Shown one piece after another: positions 8,593 to 16,951 of a stretch of 41,904 bases of DNA. Numbering within the stretch: the first letter of the stretch is position 1; every line of letters begins with the position of its first letter. The notes beneath the pieces are model-generated. The model was not told where the DNA came from. It did not search any database and worked only from the letters and a program-made list of their open reading frames with translations. Both the position numbers and the translations under genes were made by a program. Source of the DNA: SURF-32 sp964648365 (GTDB taxonomy: Bacteria; Planctomycetota; Phycisphaerae; UBA1845); contig CAZYLK010000032.1 of the NCBI GenBank assembly GCA_964648365.1, positions 1 to 41,904 of the forward strand, written 5' to 3'.

Positions 8593-9945
8593 ATTATCCC
8601 CGGCAAGACAGTTGGTGAGAATCCGCTCACGACCATTGCACGCCGAATCGGCAATGCGGCTCAGGAAGATGTCGGCGACGCCGTTGGTGTCACCAGGCAC
8701 CAGGTTGTCAGCGCTCGAGAAAAACGCGACCCACCGTCCGTCGGCGCTCATGCAAGGATATGCGCTGGCGCCGTTACCTTCCTGGCCGTCCGCGGCGACG
8801 CTCACACGCACCGTAACACGCGTGGATCGGTCCTGGACGAAGACATCGTATTTGTCGTTGTTGTCGCCCGGAACCAGGTTCGACGCCAAGCTGAAGTATG
8901 CCACAATGCTGCCGTCCCGACTCGCCGAGGGTGAGTAGCTGTGACCGTTCGAACGAGGTCCGCCACCCGGCAGGCTCAACACCTCGGTCACGCCAGACGC
9001 GAGTTCGTGACGAAATACGTCATGCGCCCGGTTGTTGTCCCCAAGGTAAAGGTTGGTGGATCCGCTCGAAAAGACGGCCATCCGCCCGTCCGGCGTGATC
9101 GCACAATTGCCGGCGCCAGCGTTTCCCTCCTTACCGTCGGAGGCAACGCTGACCCGCGTCGTCGATCGAGTCAGCCGGTCGTGGACGAAGGCATCCATCT
9201 GTCGATTGGCATCTTCTGGAACGAGGTTATCGGCGCTGCTGGCGAATCCGACGTACCGGCCGTCCATGCTAAGGCTCGATCTGTGCCAGCAGTAATTGTT
9301 CCCCTCTTCGCCCTCCGATGAGACGCTCACTCGCGTCGTGAGTCCGGTCGTACGATCATGGACAAAGATGTCCGAGCACTCGTTGGCGTCGTCGTCCACG
9401 AGGTTGGATGCCTCGCTGTAAAAAGCCAGGAATCGACCGTCATCGCTAACGCCCGGCTCCCGGCTGATGCCGTTCCCCTCGCTGCCGTCCGACGCGACGC
9501 TGACACGCGATGTCTGACCCGACCAGCGGTCGTGTACAAACGCATCACCACAGCCGTTCGTGTCATTCTCGACGAGATTGGTCGCATCAGACCAGAACGC
9601 GACGAAGCGTCCATCGGAACTGACGGTCGGGTCGTAACTGCCCCCGTCGGCTTGACCGCCGTTCGAAGCGATGCTCACCCGGCTCAGTCTCCTCGACCAG
9701 AGATCGTACACGAAAACATCGGCGCATTCGTTCGTGTCGCCAGCGACGAGATTAGATGCCTCGCTGTAGAAAGTCACGCATCGCCCCATGGTGTGGCCCA
9801 CGCGCATGATACTGTGGCCATTCGCCTGCGTGCCATCAGCGGCTATGCTGATGCGCGTGAGCTTCTCCTCGACCGCCTTGGTCGGGACGCCGCCGAGCAT
9901 CGCGACGGGAATCAGGAAGTAGCACGAGCGCATAAATCGGTTCAT
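8128..9945 (-). CDS. Secreted seven-bladed PD40/TolB-like propeller with two C-terminal cysteine-framed domains
   Basis: A 605-aa exported protein with a signal peptide (MRSCYFLIPVAMLGGVPTKA). Seven repeats of about 55 residues follow the pattern DGRFVAFxSxAxNLV, then DTN, then FVHDR and RVSVASDG, as in PD40/TolB-type propellers. Two tandem copies of the shared C-terminal domain occupy about 432-515 and 516-605. Each begins C-x(2-3)-E-x-(I/L)-x3-C, contains a P-x3-V-x-F-x-LD strand and a GKAKAKW block, and ends with paired cysteines (CGDELPLAFDC in the last). A GAGGG Shine-Dalgarno precedes the ATG. It is a tandem paralogue of the 10005-11840 gene, lying 59 bp downstream of that gene's stop. 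The last 465 bp of both genes are nearly identical although the propellers have diverged. The ligand is unknown. Confidence 0.87.
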   Translation of the reverse strand: MNRFMRSCYFLIPVAMLGGVPTKAVEEKLTRISIAADGTQANGHSIMRVGHTMGRCVTFYSEASNLVAGDTNECADVFVYDLWSRRLSRVSIASNGGQADGGSYDPTVSSDGRFVAFWSDATNLVENDTNGCGDAFVHDRWSGQTSRVSVASDGSEGNGISREPGVSDDGRFLAFYSEASNLVDDDANECSDIFVHDRTTGLTTRVSVSSEGEEGNNYCWHRSSLSMDGRYVGFASSADNLVPEDANRQMDAFVHDRLTRSTTRVSVASDGKEGNAGAGNCAITPDGRMAVFSSGSTNLYLGDNNRAHDVFRHELASGVTEVLSLPGGGPRSNGHSYSPSASRDGSIVAYFSLASNLVPGDNNDKYDVFVQDRSTRVTVRVSVAADGQEGNGASAYPCMSADGRWVAFFSSADNLVPGDTNGVADIFLSRIADSACNGRERILTNCLAGDNHVMKARVVRADPGTEVLFKLDSDRQRTRIVSNGGKAKAKWSGVEDGMREVTAELGCGDALWTEAACGEVLCTGHERIDVACNQQGVVRATVADGSPDQPVTFLLDGERPRLRTFNGKGKAKAKWGTSGGVPSGPHEIAVELACGDELPLAFDCP

Positions 9946-10004
9946 GATCGAGTTCCCTCGCTATTATGGCATTCGACTGCGAAAGTCCGGGGTGCCGAGT
10001 AGTC

Positions 10005-10469
10005 CTAGAGACAATCAAATCCAAGCGTGACCTCCTCGCCGCACGCCAGTTCCGCAGCGATCTCGTGCGGCCCGGACGGCACGCCGCCGCTCGTGCCCCA
10101 TTTGGCTTTCGCCTTGCCTTTTCCGTTGAACGTCCGCAGCCGGGGGCGCTCGCCGTCGAGCAGGAATGTCACCGGCTGATCGGGCGAGCCGTCCGCTACG
10201 GTCGCGCGAACGACGCCCTGTTGATTGCACGCTGCGTCAACGCGTTCGTGACCGGTGCAGAGCACTTCGCCGCACGCCGCTACCGTCCACAGCGCGTCGC
10301 CGCAGCCGAGTTCAGCCGTCACTTCGCGCATCCCGTCCTCGACGCCGGACCACTTGGCCTTGGCCTTGCCGCCGTTGCTGACGATGCGTGTCCGCTGACG
10401 ATCGCTGTCGAGCTTGAAGAGTACCTCTGTGCCCGGATCGGCGCGGACGACGCGGGCTTTCATGACGTT
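10005..10469 (-). repeat. 465-bp near-identical tract, copy 2
   Basis: Partner of 8128-8592: same strand, same reading frame, no indels. It encodes the two tandem C-terminal domains of the second propeller protein. Confidence 0.85.
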
Positions 10470-11840
10470 GTGGTCCCCGAGCAGGCAGTTGGTCAGCAGC
10501 CGTTCGGCGCCGTTGCAGTCGGAGCCGGTACGGTCGTGGAGGAAAACGTCGCTCACTCCATTTGTATCGCCCGATACGAGGTTGTCTGAATAACTCGAGA
10601 AGACGATCCAGCGCCCATCCGCGCTTATGGATGCTGCATGGCTCAGGTCGTTGCCTTGCTTGCCGTCGGTTGCGACGCTGACGCGCGTGGTCTCGCCAGT
10701 CGCCCGATCATGGACGAAGACATCACGCCTTCCGTTGTCGTCATGGGGAACGAGATTCGACGCATCGCTATGGAAGGTCACAAACCGCCCGTCCGGACTG
10801 ACGAAACTGAACACACTATCCCCGTCGCTCTGTCCTCCGGCTGAAGTCAAGCTCACTCGAGCGGTGTGTCCCGTCTCCCGATCATGCACAAACACGTCGC
10901 GCGCACGATTGGTGTCCGACGGCACGAGATTCGACGCGGTGTCGTCGAAGACCACGAACCGGGCATCGGCACTGAGGCCGACCCGGCCGCAACCGCCGTT
11001 CGCCTCGGCGCCGTTGGATGCGACACTGGCGCGCGTGGTTACACCGCTACTCCGGTCGTAGATGAATGCGTCGGACAGGTCATTTGTGTCGTCGTCGACC
11101 AGGTTGAACGCATCGCTGCTGAACGCCACATAGCGGCCGTCGGCGCTGAGGCTGGCGTCGGGGCCACTCGAGCCCTTGGCATCCCTTCCGCGCGAGTTCA
11201 CGCTGACCCGCGCGGTCGCCCCGGTCTGGCGATCGTGGACGAATGTGTCCCGCCGATTATTTCGATCGTGCGCGACCAGGTTCGTGGCAAAGCTGCTGAA
11301 CGCCACGTAGCGCCCATCGGCGCTGAACGAGGCGCCGAATCCGAGGCTCTCAGCGTTGCCCTGCTTGCCATCGGATGCGACGCTGACGCGGTCGATCGAT
11401 CCTGTGGCCAGGTCGCGCACGAAAACGTCCGTCCGGTTGTTCGTGTCGCCGTAAGCGAGATTGGACGCTTTGCTCTCGAATCCGAGGAAGCGGCCGTCGG
11501 CGCTGAAGAATGGTTCCGCGCTGCGGTGGTTGGCCTGCTCGCCGCCAGGCGCGAGGCTGACGCGCGAAATTCGGCGCGACCATTGGTCGTAAAGGAACAC
11601 GTCCATGTGGCCATTTGTGTCGCCTGGGATGAGTTGCGTCGCAACACTGCCAAAGGCGATGAGCCGCCCGTCGGGCGTTGTCTTGGGTGCAAAACTACCA
11701 CCGTCACCCTGATGGCCCTCGGCCGACAGGCTGACCCGCGTGGTCGTACCCTCGCCAGCCCGCGCCGCGTCACCCGCCACACCCGTCGCCATCAGGATCA
11801 GCAAAAGGCCATTCGTCAGGTATCGAGTTCCCATGTTCAT
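10005..11840 (-). CDS. Secreted seven-bladed PD40/TolB-like propeller with two C-terminal cysteine-framed domains (paralogue)
   Basis: A 611-aa exported protein with a signal peptide (YLTNGLLLILMATGVAGDA). Seven PD40-like repeats are seen, for example DGRLIAFGSVATQLIPGDTN, FVHDRQTGATARVS and DGRYVAFSSDAFNLVDDDTN. The acidic D-x-N-x(3-4)-D loops resemble metal-binding turns. The tail has two copies of the shared cysteine-framed domain, the first starting CNGAERLLTNC and the last ending CGEEVTLGFDC. A GGGAG Shine-Dalgarno precedes ATG. It lies directly upstream of its paralogue at 8128-9945 on the same strand and may be cotranscribed with it. The pair arose by tandem duplication; the C-terminal domains were later homogenised or are under stronger constraint. 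It is probably a surface or periplasmic binding protein. Confidence 0.87.
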   Translation of the reverse strand: MNMGTRYLTNGLLLILMATGVAGDAARAGEGTTTRVSLSAEGHQGDGGSFAPKTTPDGRLIAFGSVATQLIPGDTNGHMDVFLYDQWSRRISRVSLAPGGEQANHRSAEPFFSADGRFLGFESKASNLAYGDTNNRTDVFVRDLATGSIDRVSVASDGKQGNAESLGFGASFSADGRYVAFSSFATNLVAHDRNNRRDTFVHDRQTGATARVSVNSRGRDAKGSSGPDASLSADGRYVAFSSDAFNLVDDDTNDLSDAFIYDRSSGVTTRASVASNGAEANGGCGRVGLSADARFVVFDDTASNLVPSDTNRARDVFVHDRETGHTARVSLTSAGGQSDGDSVFSFVSPDGRFVTFHSDASNLVPHDDNGRRDVFVHDRATGETTRVSVATDGKQGNDLSHAASISADGRWIVFSSYSDNLVSGDTNGVSDVFLHDRTGSDCNGAERLLTNCLLGDHNVMKARVVRADPGTEVLFKLDSDRQRTRIVSNGGKAKAKWSGVEDGMREVTAELGCGDALWTVAACGEVLCTGHERVDAACNQQGVVRATVADGSPDQPVTFLLDGERPRLRTFNGKGKAKAKWGTSGGVPSGPHEIAAELACGEEVTLGFDCL

Positions 11841-12131
11841 CGGTTACTCCCGTCAAGCAAGACACCGTTCCTACTGGCACGACGTCGGTTTGTGAATCAC
11901 AGGCAGCCGGCCGGGGAAAGTCCCCGCGATGTATAGACCAGATCCAGAAGATGCGCGGGGAAGTGCCGATCGCGGCGCCTCTTATGGGACGCCAGCGTCT
12001 GTCATGCGGATCCAGCCCCCCTGCCGCGTGACAGTATCGTGCCCGGTGGCCGCGCCGACCCCATCGGAATGGGTGACCGCGTTCCGGGCCGCTCTTCGGT
12101 GTGTCTATTCTACCGGGTCAGGACGCGCCAA

Positions 12132-13157
12132 TCAATGCAAAACGCCGCCGTCTTCATCGCCTGTCGCCAGCATGGCGGCGCCAATGGCGGCTGCGTGGTC
12201 GCCTGTCTTGGACCGTCGGACGCTGACCCTTGCCGGCAAGTTGCCCGCCGCGGCCGCGAACGCCGCATCTGGTTCGAGGCCGGCCGACGCGATCACCGCC
12301 ATCAGGTCGGCATCGTTCGTCCACCCTCCGCCGATGCTGAGGATGGCGCCCTTCGCCGATCTGGCGAGAGCGAGGTGTTCGCACAGCCTGTCGACAATGA
12401 TCCGCACCGCGCGCCACGCCTCGCGCCGGACCGCCGGATCGTCGCGGTCGCGTGCGGCCGACAGATACGCCTCCAGGCAGCCGGTTCGACCGCACCGGCA
12501 GGGGATCGCCGAGTCTCCTGCGTCGGCGATCAGAAGATCGGGATGAAACCGACCGAACCGCTGCGGGCTGGCGTACCGCCCGTCTATGACCTCACCAAGG
12601 CATGCGCCGGTGCCCAGGCGCAGGTGTAGGAAGTGCGCCGGCCCGGGGGGGGGCAGGGCCAGATATTCCGCCCACGTGGCGGCGTGGGCGTCGGTGAACA
12701 GTTGCACGCGCCGTTGCAGCCGGCTTTCAAGACGCCGGACGAACGCCGCGCCTTCCAGGGGCTCCAGATTCACCGCGCGTTCGATGATTTTACCGTCTGG
12801 GGACACCAGACCCGCCACGGCCACGCCGACCGGCGCCGCGGTCGCTGTTTCCGCATTTCCCGGGCTGAGCGTCTCGCGTGTTGCGCCTGGCACGGCGGCG
12901 TCGGAACGTGATACGAGATGCGGCGACGCGGCGCGGGCTGTGTCGCGCTGCCCGTCGCGGGCGGCGGCAGCGAGCCAGTCCAACAGCGCATCGACCCTTG
13001 TGGACGCTGATTCGCCGGACGAGATCGCGTGCCTCACGCGTGTTGATGATACGACGGCGCCGAAAGGCCCGACGTGAACCGCCCGCGCCCACGTCCCCCC
13101 AATATCGAACCCCAGTCGCGCCTTGGACACAGAGATTCTACCATCCCGTCTTGTCAC
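12132..13157 (-). CDS. ROK family sugar kinase
   Basis: A 341-aa member of the ROK (repressor, ORF, kinase) family without the DNA-binding N-terminus, so a kinase is expected. It shows the phosphate-1 motif GFDIGGTWARA (D18), the catalytic Asp region FTDAHAATW (about 153-161), the zinc-binding CRCGRTGCLEAYLS (about 220-233) and the adenosine motif SIGGGWTN. The substrate is probably glucose, N-acetylglucosamine, N-acetylmannosamine or another amino sugar. Its neighbours MurQ and a glycoside hydrolase suggest a cell-wall sugar, but this is inference. The annotated start is a GTG; a second GTG nine codons in (VSKARLGFDIGG) is equally plausible. A long low-complexity insertion sits around residues 68-110. 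It is the last gene of the minus-strand cluster from 16729. Confidence 0.85.
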   Translation of the reverse strand: MTRRDGRISVSKARLGFDIGGTWARAVHVGPFGAVVSSTRVRHAISSGESASTRVDALLDWLAAAARDGQRDTARAASPHLVSRSDAAVPGATRETLSPGNAETATAAPVGVAVAGLVSPDGKIIERAVNLEPLEGAAFVRRLESRLQRRVQLFTDAHAATWAEYLALPPPGPAHFLHLRLGTGACLGEVIDGRYASPQRFGRFHPDLLIADAGDSAIPCRCGRTGCLEAYLSAARDRDDPAVRREAWRAVRIIVDRLCEHLALARSAKGAILSIGGGWTNDADLMAVIASAGLEPDAAFAAAAGNLPARVSVRRSKTGDHAAAIGAAMLATGDEDGGVLH

Positions 13158-13217
13158 GCACCGAGTACATAGCGCGGGTGCGAGGATTCGACTGCGGAGA
13201 TGCGACGCGCGCCGGAC

Positions 13218-14444
13218 CTACGGCATCCTCGCCAGCCTCACCCCGCGCCGGTCGCCCGCGGCGTAATCGCGGATCCGCGGCAGCACCATCTGCCGCAGCG
13301 ACGCCCGGTCGGCACTCTGATCGTCCAGCTTGGGCCGGCCCATCTCGTCGGTGCGCTCGAAGAGACTGTTGTAGGCGAAAGCGGCGAATCCGCCGTTCAT
13401 GTCCATCGCCCGGTTGATCTGCGCGTTGACGAGGCCCGCGTCGCGCTTGTCGAACATGATGCCCGGCACGACCGCCACGCCGCGCGCGAGGCTCCGCCAA
13501 TGGTCCAGGCAGCGCTCGAACGTGGGCATGTTGGAGCTGTAGTTCATCGGGTAAATGGCGTCGACGAGCCGGTCGCTCACCCAGCGGGCGCTGTCCTGAT
13601 AGTGCTTGCGCATGGCTTCGTCCGGGAAGGCGCCCACCGCGGCGCTGAGCTGCGCCCCAGGCCGCGTGCCGCGCATCATGTGTCGGATCTCAGCCACGAG
13701 CCGCGTGACCTGGGCAGCCCGCCACACGTTCCACCGGCCGGGATCGAGCTCCGGGCTGGCCGCGCCGGTCTGCTGCGTGAACATGGCCAGCGTTCGGCGG
13801 TCGCGCGGGTAGTCCGGGACACGGCCGATCGACTCGTACATCGCGTGCCAGTCGTTCGGGTAGCGGATGTAGTCCATGTGCAGACCGTCCACCGGGTAGC
13901 GGCGGACGATCTCGTGCATCAGGGCGACGAGATACTGCCGCACTTCGGGCAGGCAGGGATTCAGACTGTTGTACCAGCCGAACGGCTGTCGTCGCCCGTA
14001 TTCGTCGTGCCAGAACCAGTCGGGGTGCGCGTTATAGAGCTGGCGCGGATCGGCGGGCGGGCCTTTGCCGCGCCAGCCGGGGATGACGTTGACCCAGGCG
14101 TGGAGCGACAGCCCGCGTCGATGCGCTTCCGTGCAGGCCACGGCCAGCGGATCGAAGCCTGGATCGCGGCCGTCGAACTCCTCCGCCCAAGGCTCGTAGC
14201 GGGACGGGTACATGACCGTGCCGTTGCCCCGCACCTGGAACAGGACTGTGTTGAACCCGCTCTGCCGGCAGCGATCCATGATGGCGGCGATGTCGCGCGG
14301 GGTGGTGTAATCCCACCGGGTCACCCACAGCGCCCTGACGCGACTGTACGACACGCCGCCGTGCCGCGTATCCGAATGGCAACTGACCACCGCCAGTGCC
14401 GCCGCCAGCCCCGTCAGCGAGAGCGTGATTCCCTTCACCTTCAT
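13218..14444 (-). CDS. Family-10-like glycoside hydrolase lipoprotein (GHL10/DUF187)
   Basis: A 408-aa predicted lipoprotein. MKVKGITLSLTGLAAALAVV is followed by the lipobox VVSC (Cys22). The body matches the GHL10 (DUF187) TIM-barrel family: RALWVTRWDYTTPRDI, MDRCRQSGFNTVLFQVRGNG, LSLHAWVNVIPGW, and the barrel strand DGLHMDYIRYP with its acidic residue. Relatives act on peptidoglycan-type or other glycans at the cell surface; the exact substrate is not known. The ATG at 14444 is preferred over the GTG two codons earlier because GGAGGT lies 4-5 nt upstream of the ATG and overlaps the GTG. It lies between murQ and the ROK kinase, 60 bp before the latter, which supports a role in releasing sugars taken up and processed by those enzymes. 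Confidence 0.85.
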   Translation of the reverse strand: MKVKGITLSLTGLAAALAVVSCHSDTRHGGVSYSRVRALWVTRWDYTTPRDIAAIMDRCRQSGFNTVLFQVRGNGTVMYPSRYEPWAEEFDGRDPGFDPLAVACTEAHRRGLSLHAWVNVIPGWRGKGPPADPRQLYNAHPDWFWHDEYGRRQPFGWYNSLNPCLPEVRQYLVALMHEIVRRYPVDGLHMDYIRYPNDWHAMYESIGRVPDYPRDRRTLAMFTQQTGAASPELDPGRWNVWRAAQVTRLVAEIRHMMRGTRPGAQLSAAVGAFPDEAMRKHYQDSARWVSDRLVDAIYPMNYSSNMPTFERCLDHWRSLARGVAVVPGIMFDKRDAGLVNAQINRAMDMNGGFAAFAYNSLFERTDEMGRPKLDDQSADRASLRQMVLPRIRDYAAGDRRGVRLARMP

Positions 14445-14589
14445 ACCCACCTCCGTGGCAGCGGATCAGTTAACCGGCGGAGCGGACACCGCGGACCGTC
14501 GCGTTCGTCTGCTCATCCCGCTCGGGCTCATCTCGATCAAGCCGGCGCTTCCTTGATGAGGCCATCACACCCCGCATCCCGCCGAGCCC

Positions 14590-14648
14590 ACCGGTTGGAA
14601 ACCGGTGCCACACCGGAATCACCGGTTGAAAACCGGTGCCACACCGGA
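14590..14648. repeat. Two tandem hairpin repeats (family A, 31-bp period)
   Basis: Copies at 14590 and 14621 read ACCGGTTGGAAACCGGTG and ACCGGTTGAAAACCGGTG, each followed by CCACACCGGA. On either strand they form an 8-bp stem (CACCGGTT/AACCGGTG) with a 3-nt loop. Related copies occur at 41849-41904. They lie in the murQ-GHL10 spacer. Confidence 0.85.
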
Positions 14649-14689
14649 TCACGGGTCAAGCCGACTCTCTTTCTTCTCTTTATCCGCGT

Positions 14690-15610
14690 TCATCGGCGTT
14701 CATCTGCGGCTTTTTCCCGCAGAATACGATGCAGGTGACCGCCAGCGTCGTTCAGCAGCCGCTCCGCGTCAAGGCGGTTCACCCGGCGGGCGTGCATCAC
14801 CAGTGCGGTTTTGACCCGACCCTCGGCTCGGCAAAGCAATTCTGCCGCCGCGTCGCGCGCCAGCCCCGTCACGGCGTGGATCATCCGGATCCCACGGTCG
14901 ACGAGCTTGGCGTTCGCCCGCGTGTTCACATCGACCATCAGGTTGCCGTACACCTTACCCAGGCGGGTCATGGCGATCGTCGTCACCATGTTCAATACCA
15001 TCTTCGTGGCCGTGCCGGCCTTCATACGGGTGCTGCCGGTCAGTACCTCGGGGCCGGTGACCACCCGGATCGACACGTCCGCCTCGTCCGCGGCCGCCGC
15101 GTACGGCACGCAGGCCAGGAAGACCGTCTTCGCGCCCCGCCGCCGGGCCTCCGCGATCGCCCCGTGGACGTAGGGGGTTGTGCCGCCGGTGGTGATCCCG
15201 AAGACGACGTCCGCGGCGCCGACGGCCAGCCCTGTGACGGCCTCCGCGCCCGCTTCGGCGCGATCCTCCGCCCCTTCGATGCTGCGTTTCAGCGCGTCGT
15301 CGCCGCCCGCGATTACGCCGACGACCTGAGCCGGATCACTGCAGAACGTCGGCGGGCACTCGGATGCGTCCAGTACGCCCAGCCGACCGCTGGTGCCGGC
15401 GCCGAGGTAGATCAGCCGGCCGCCCCGCTCCAGTGCGGCCGCGACATGCTCGATCGCACGGCAGATGTCCGGTCGGGCACGTGCTACGGCGGCGGCGACG
15501 GTCGCGTCCTCGGCGTTGATGACGTCGAAGGCCGCTGCGATCGACAGATGGTCGAGCCGCTCGGATGCGGCATTGCGATGTTCTGTGGCGAGGTGTCCGC
15601 GGTCGTGCAT
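14690..15610 (-). CDS. murQ: N-acetylmuramic acid 6-phosphate etherase
   Basis: MurQ cleaves the lactyl ether of MurNAc 6-phosphate to GlcNAc 6-phosphate and D-lactate in cytoplasmic peptidoglycan recycling. Visible family features are GHLATEHRN near the start, the SIS-domain loop YLGAGTSGRLGVLDASECPP, the glutamate-bearing IAGGDDALKRSIEGAED, GITTGGTTPYV, and the signature GPEVLTGSTRMKAGTATK. The C-terminal helical part (GLARDAAAELLCRAEGRVKTA) is complete. The frame is open to a GTG at 15676 and an ATG at 15655. The ATG at 15610 (306 aa) is chosen because the family starts just before the GHLATE block and is about 300 aa long. The CBS-domain gene lies upstream on the same strand; GHL10 and ROK genes lie downstream. 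Confidence 0.95.
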   Translation of the reverse strand: MHDRGHLATEHRNAASERLDHLSIAAAFDVINAEDATVAAAVARARPDICRAIEHVAAALERGGRLIYLGAGTSGRLGVLDASECPPTFCSDPAQVVGVIAGGDDALKRSIEGAEDRAEAGAEAVTGLAVGAADVVFGITTGGTTPYVHGAIAEARRRGAKTVFLACVPYAAAADEADVSIRVVTGPEVLTGSTRMKAGTATKMVLNMVTTIAMTRLGKVYGNLMVDVNTRANAKLVDRGIRMIHAVTGLARDAAAELLCRAEGRVKTALVMHARRVNRLDAERLLNDAGGHLHRILREKAADERR

Positions 15611-15724
15611 GGGTCGTCCGTCGACCCCCGATTCTACCTCCCCGAGCGGCAGCATGCACGAAAGGGCGGCGGCCACCAGGGCCTTGAAGACGAGACCATT
15701 CCACCCCGTGCCGACGCAGACTCC

Positions 15725-16729
15725 TTACGACTTCCGCTCGGGCTCCAGCACGATCAAGGCTCGGTCCCGCAAGTGTCGCTCGACCGCTCGCGGATCCTCA
15801 CCGGCCACACGCAGGTACAGCGCCGGCTCCCCGCCGTCACGCCTCATGCGCGATACGATCGCACTGATGAGGTCGCCGGGTGCGGACTTGAGCGCATCGA
15901 ACGTGTGAGCGAGGTCCGTGCGGATGTCGGGCAAGGCCACCTCAACACGACAGCCGGGCTGGTCCAGACCCAGCACGTCATAGAAGGCACGAAGCATGTC
16001 GTGCGTGGTGACGATGCCGACGAGCCGCTTGTGCTGGACGACGGGCAATGCTCCGAAACGGTTCGTGCAGAACACGGCGAGCGCCTCGTCGAGCGTCGCG
16101 GCCGGAGAAATGGTCAGCGGGTCGGCAGTCATGACCTCGGCGACGACGAGGTTCTCACTCATAGCCGTCTGCACGCCCGTCGCTGAGCGGACATCGCGGT
16201 CTGTGATGATGCCGACGAGCCGCTCGGCTTCATCGAGGACGGGCAGGTGATGGAAGCCGTGCCTCGTCAGCAGCGTGCGTGCCTGGTCGAGCGGGGCATC
16301 GACGTGGATCGTGATGGGATTCGTCGTCATGTAGTCGTCGATGAACATGGCAGGGCCTCGCTTGCCTGAGCCTCGCTCGTGCGTGTTCACGCCAAGCACG
16401 TCTGCGAGTTGCGGCAGGATGTGCGGCTTCTCCAGATACCGTGGGTTGCAGTAGCGGCTCCGCCGGTCCGCCAGCCGCGTGCCGATCCGAACGACCTGAA
16501 GCCGGGCGTTGCGGCCGCGCGCCTTCACCTCGAGGGCGGCAAGCTCACCCGCGTCGAGATCTTCCGATGCGATGAGCGTCTCGGGCGACGTGGCGTCCAG
16601 CGCTCGCGTTGCATCCGCAATCGTACCGACGGTCACGACGTCAAACCATCGCCCGAAGTACGTCTGCACGGACCATCGCAGGAGCTTGTCCGGATCGACC
16701 AGGAGGATTTGTCGCGGTGATACAGCCAT
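15725..16729 (-). CDS. Pseudo-receiver fused to a CBS-domain pair (AcuB-like)
   Basis: A 334-aa cytoplasmic protein with an unusual layout. Residues 1-115 look like a response-regulator receiver (QILLVDPDKLLRWSVQTYF at the start; LEKPHILPQLADVL at the end, keeping the Lys-Pro). The central phosphoacceptor strand is atypical (TLIASEDLDAGELAALEV), so phosphorylation is doubtful. Residues about 129-250 are two CBS motifs (MTTNPITIHVDAPLDQA, GFHHLPVLDEAERLVGIIT, VMTADPLTISPAATLDEA, GALPVVQHKRLVGIVT) that normally bind adenine nucleotides. The last ~80 residues resemble the ACT-like tail of AcuB-type proteins. A second Met (MFIDDYMTTNP, residue 128) marks where a stand-alone AcuB-like protein would start. 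It heads the murQ cluster and is divergent from the globin kinase gene. Confidence 0.82.
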   Translation of the reverse strand: MAVSPRQILLVDPDKLLRWSVQTYFGRWFDVVTVGTIADATRALDATSPETLIASEDLDAGELAALEVKARGRNARLQVVRIGTRLADRRSRYCNPRYLEKPHILPQLADVLGVNTHERGSGKRGPAMFIDDYMTTNPITIHVDAPLDQARTLLTRHGFHHLPVLDEAERLVGIITDRDVRSATGVQTAMSENLVVAEVMTADPLTISPAATLDEALAVFCTNRFGALPVVQHKRLVGIVTTHDMLRAFYDVLGLDQPGCRVEVALPDIRTDLAHTFDALKSAPGDLISAIVSRMRRDGGEPALYLRVAGEDPRAVERHLRDRALIVLEPERKS

Positions 16730-16951
16730 TCGTCAGCACCGGGCCGCAAAGCCGGTCAGACCCGTGGCTCCGCGAGCCCAGGTCGCACGGCCCGGAGTAC
16801 GATTGCCGATGGAGCACGTTCCATGCCAGATGGGACCGGCCCGCCTGACGCATCCGCACAACGCCGTCCGAGTGCGGCCAGGCCGCCGGCGGGTGGGCAC
16901 CCGCCCCTGGGCGGCTTTTCGCGCGGGAGTACCACCCTATAATCGCGGGCC

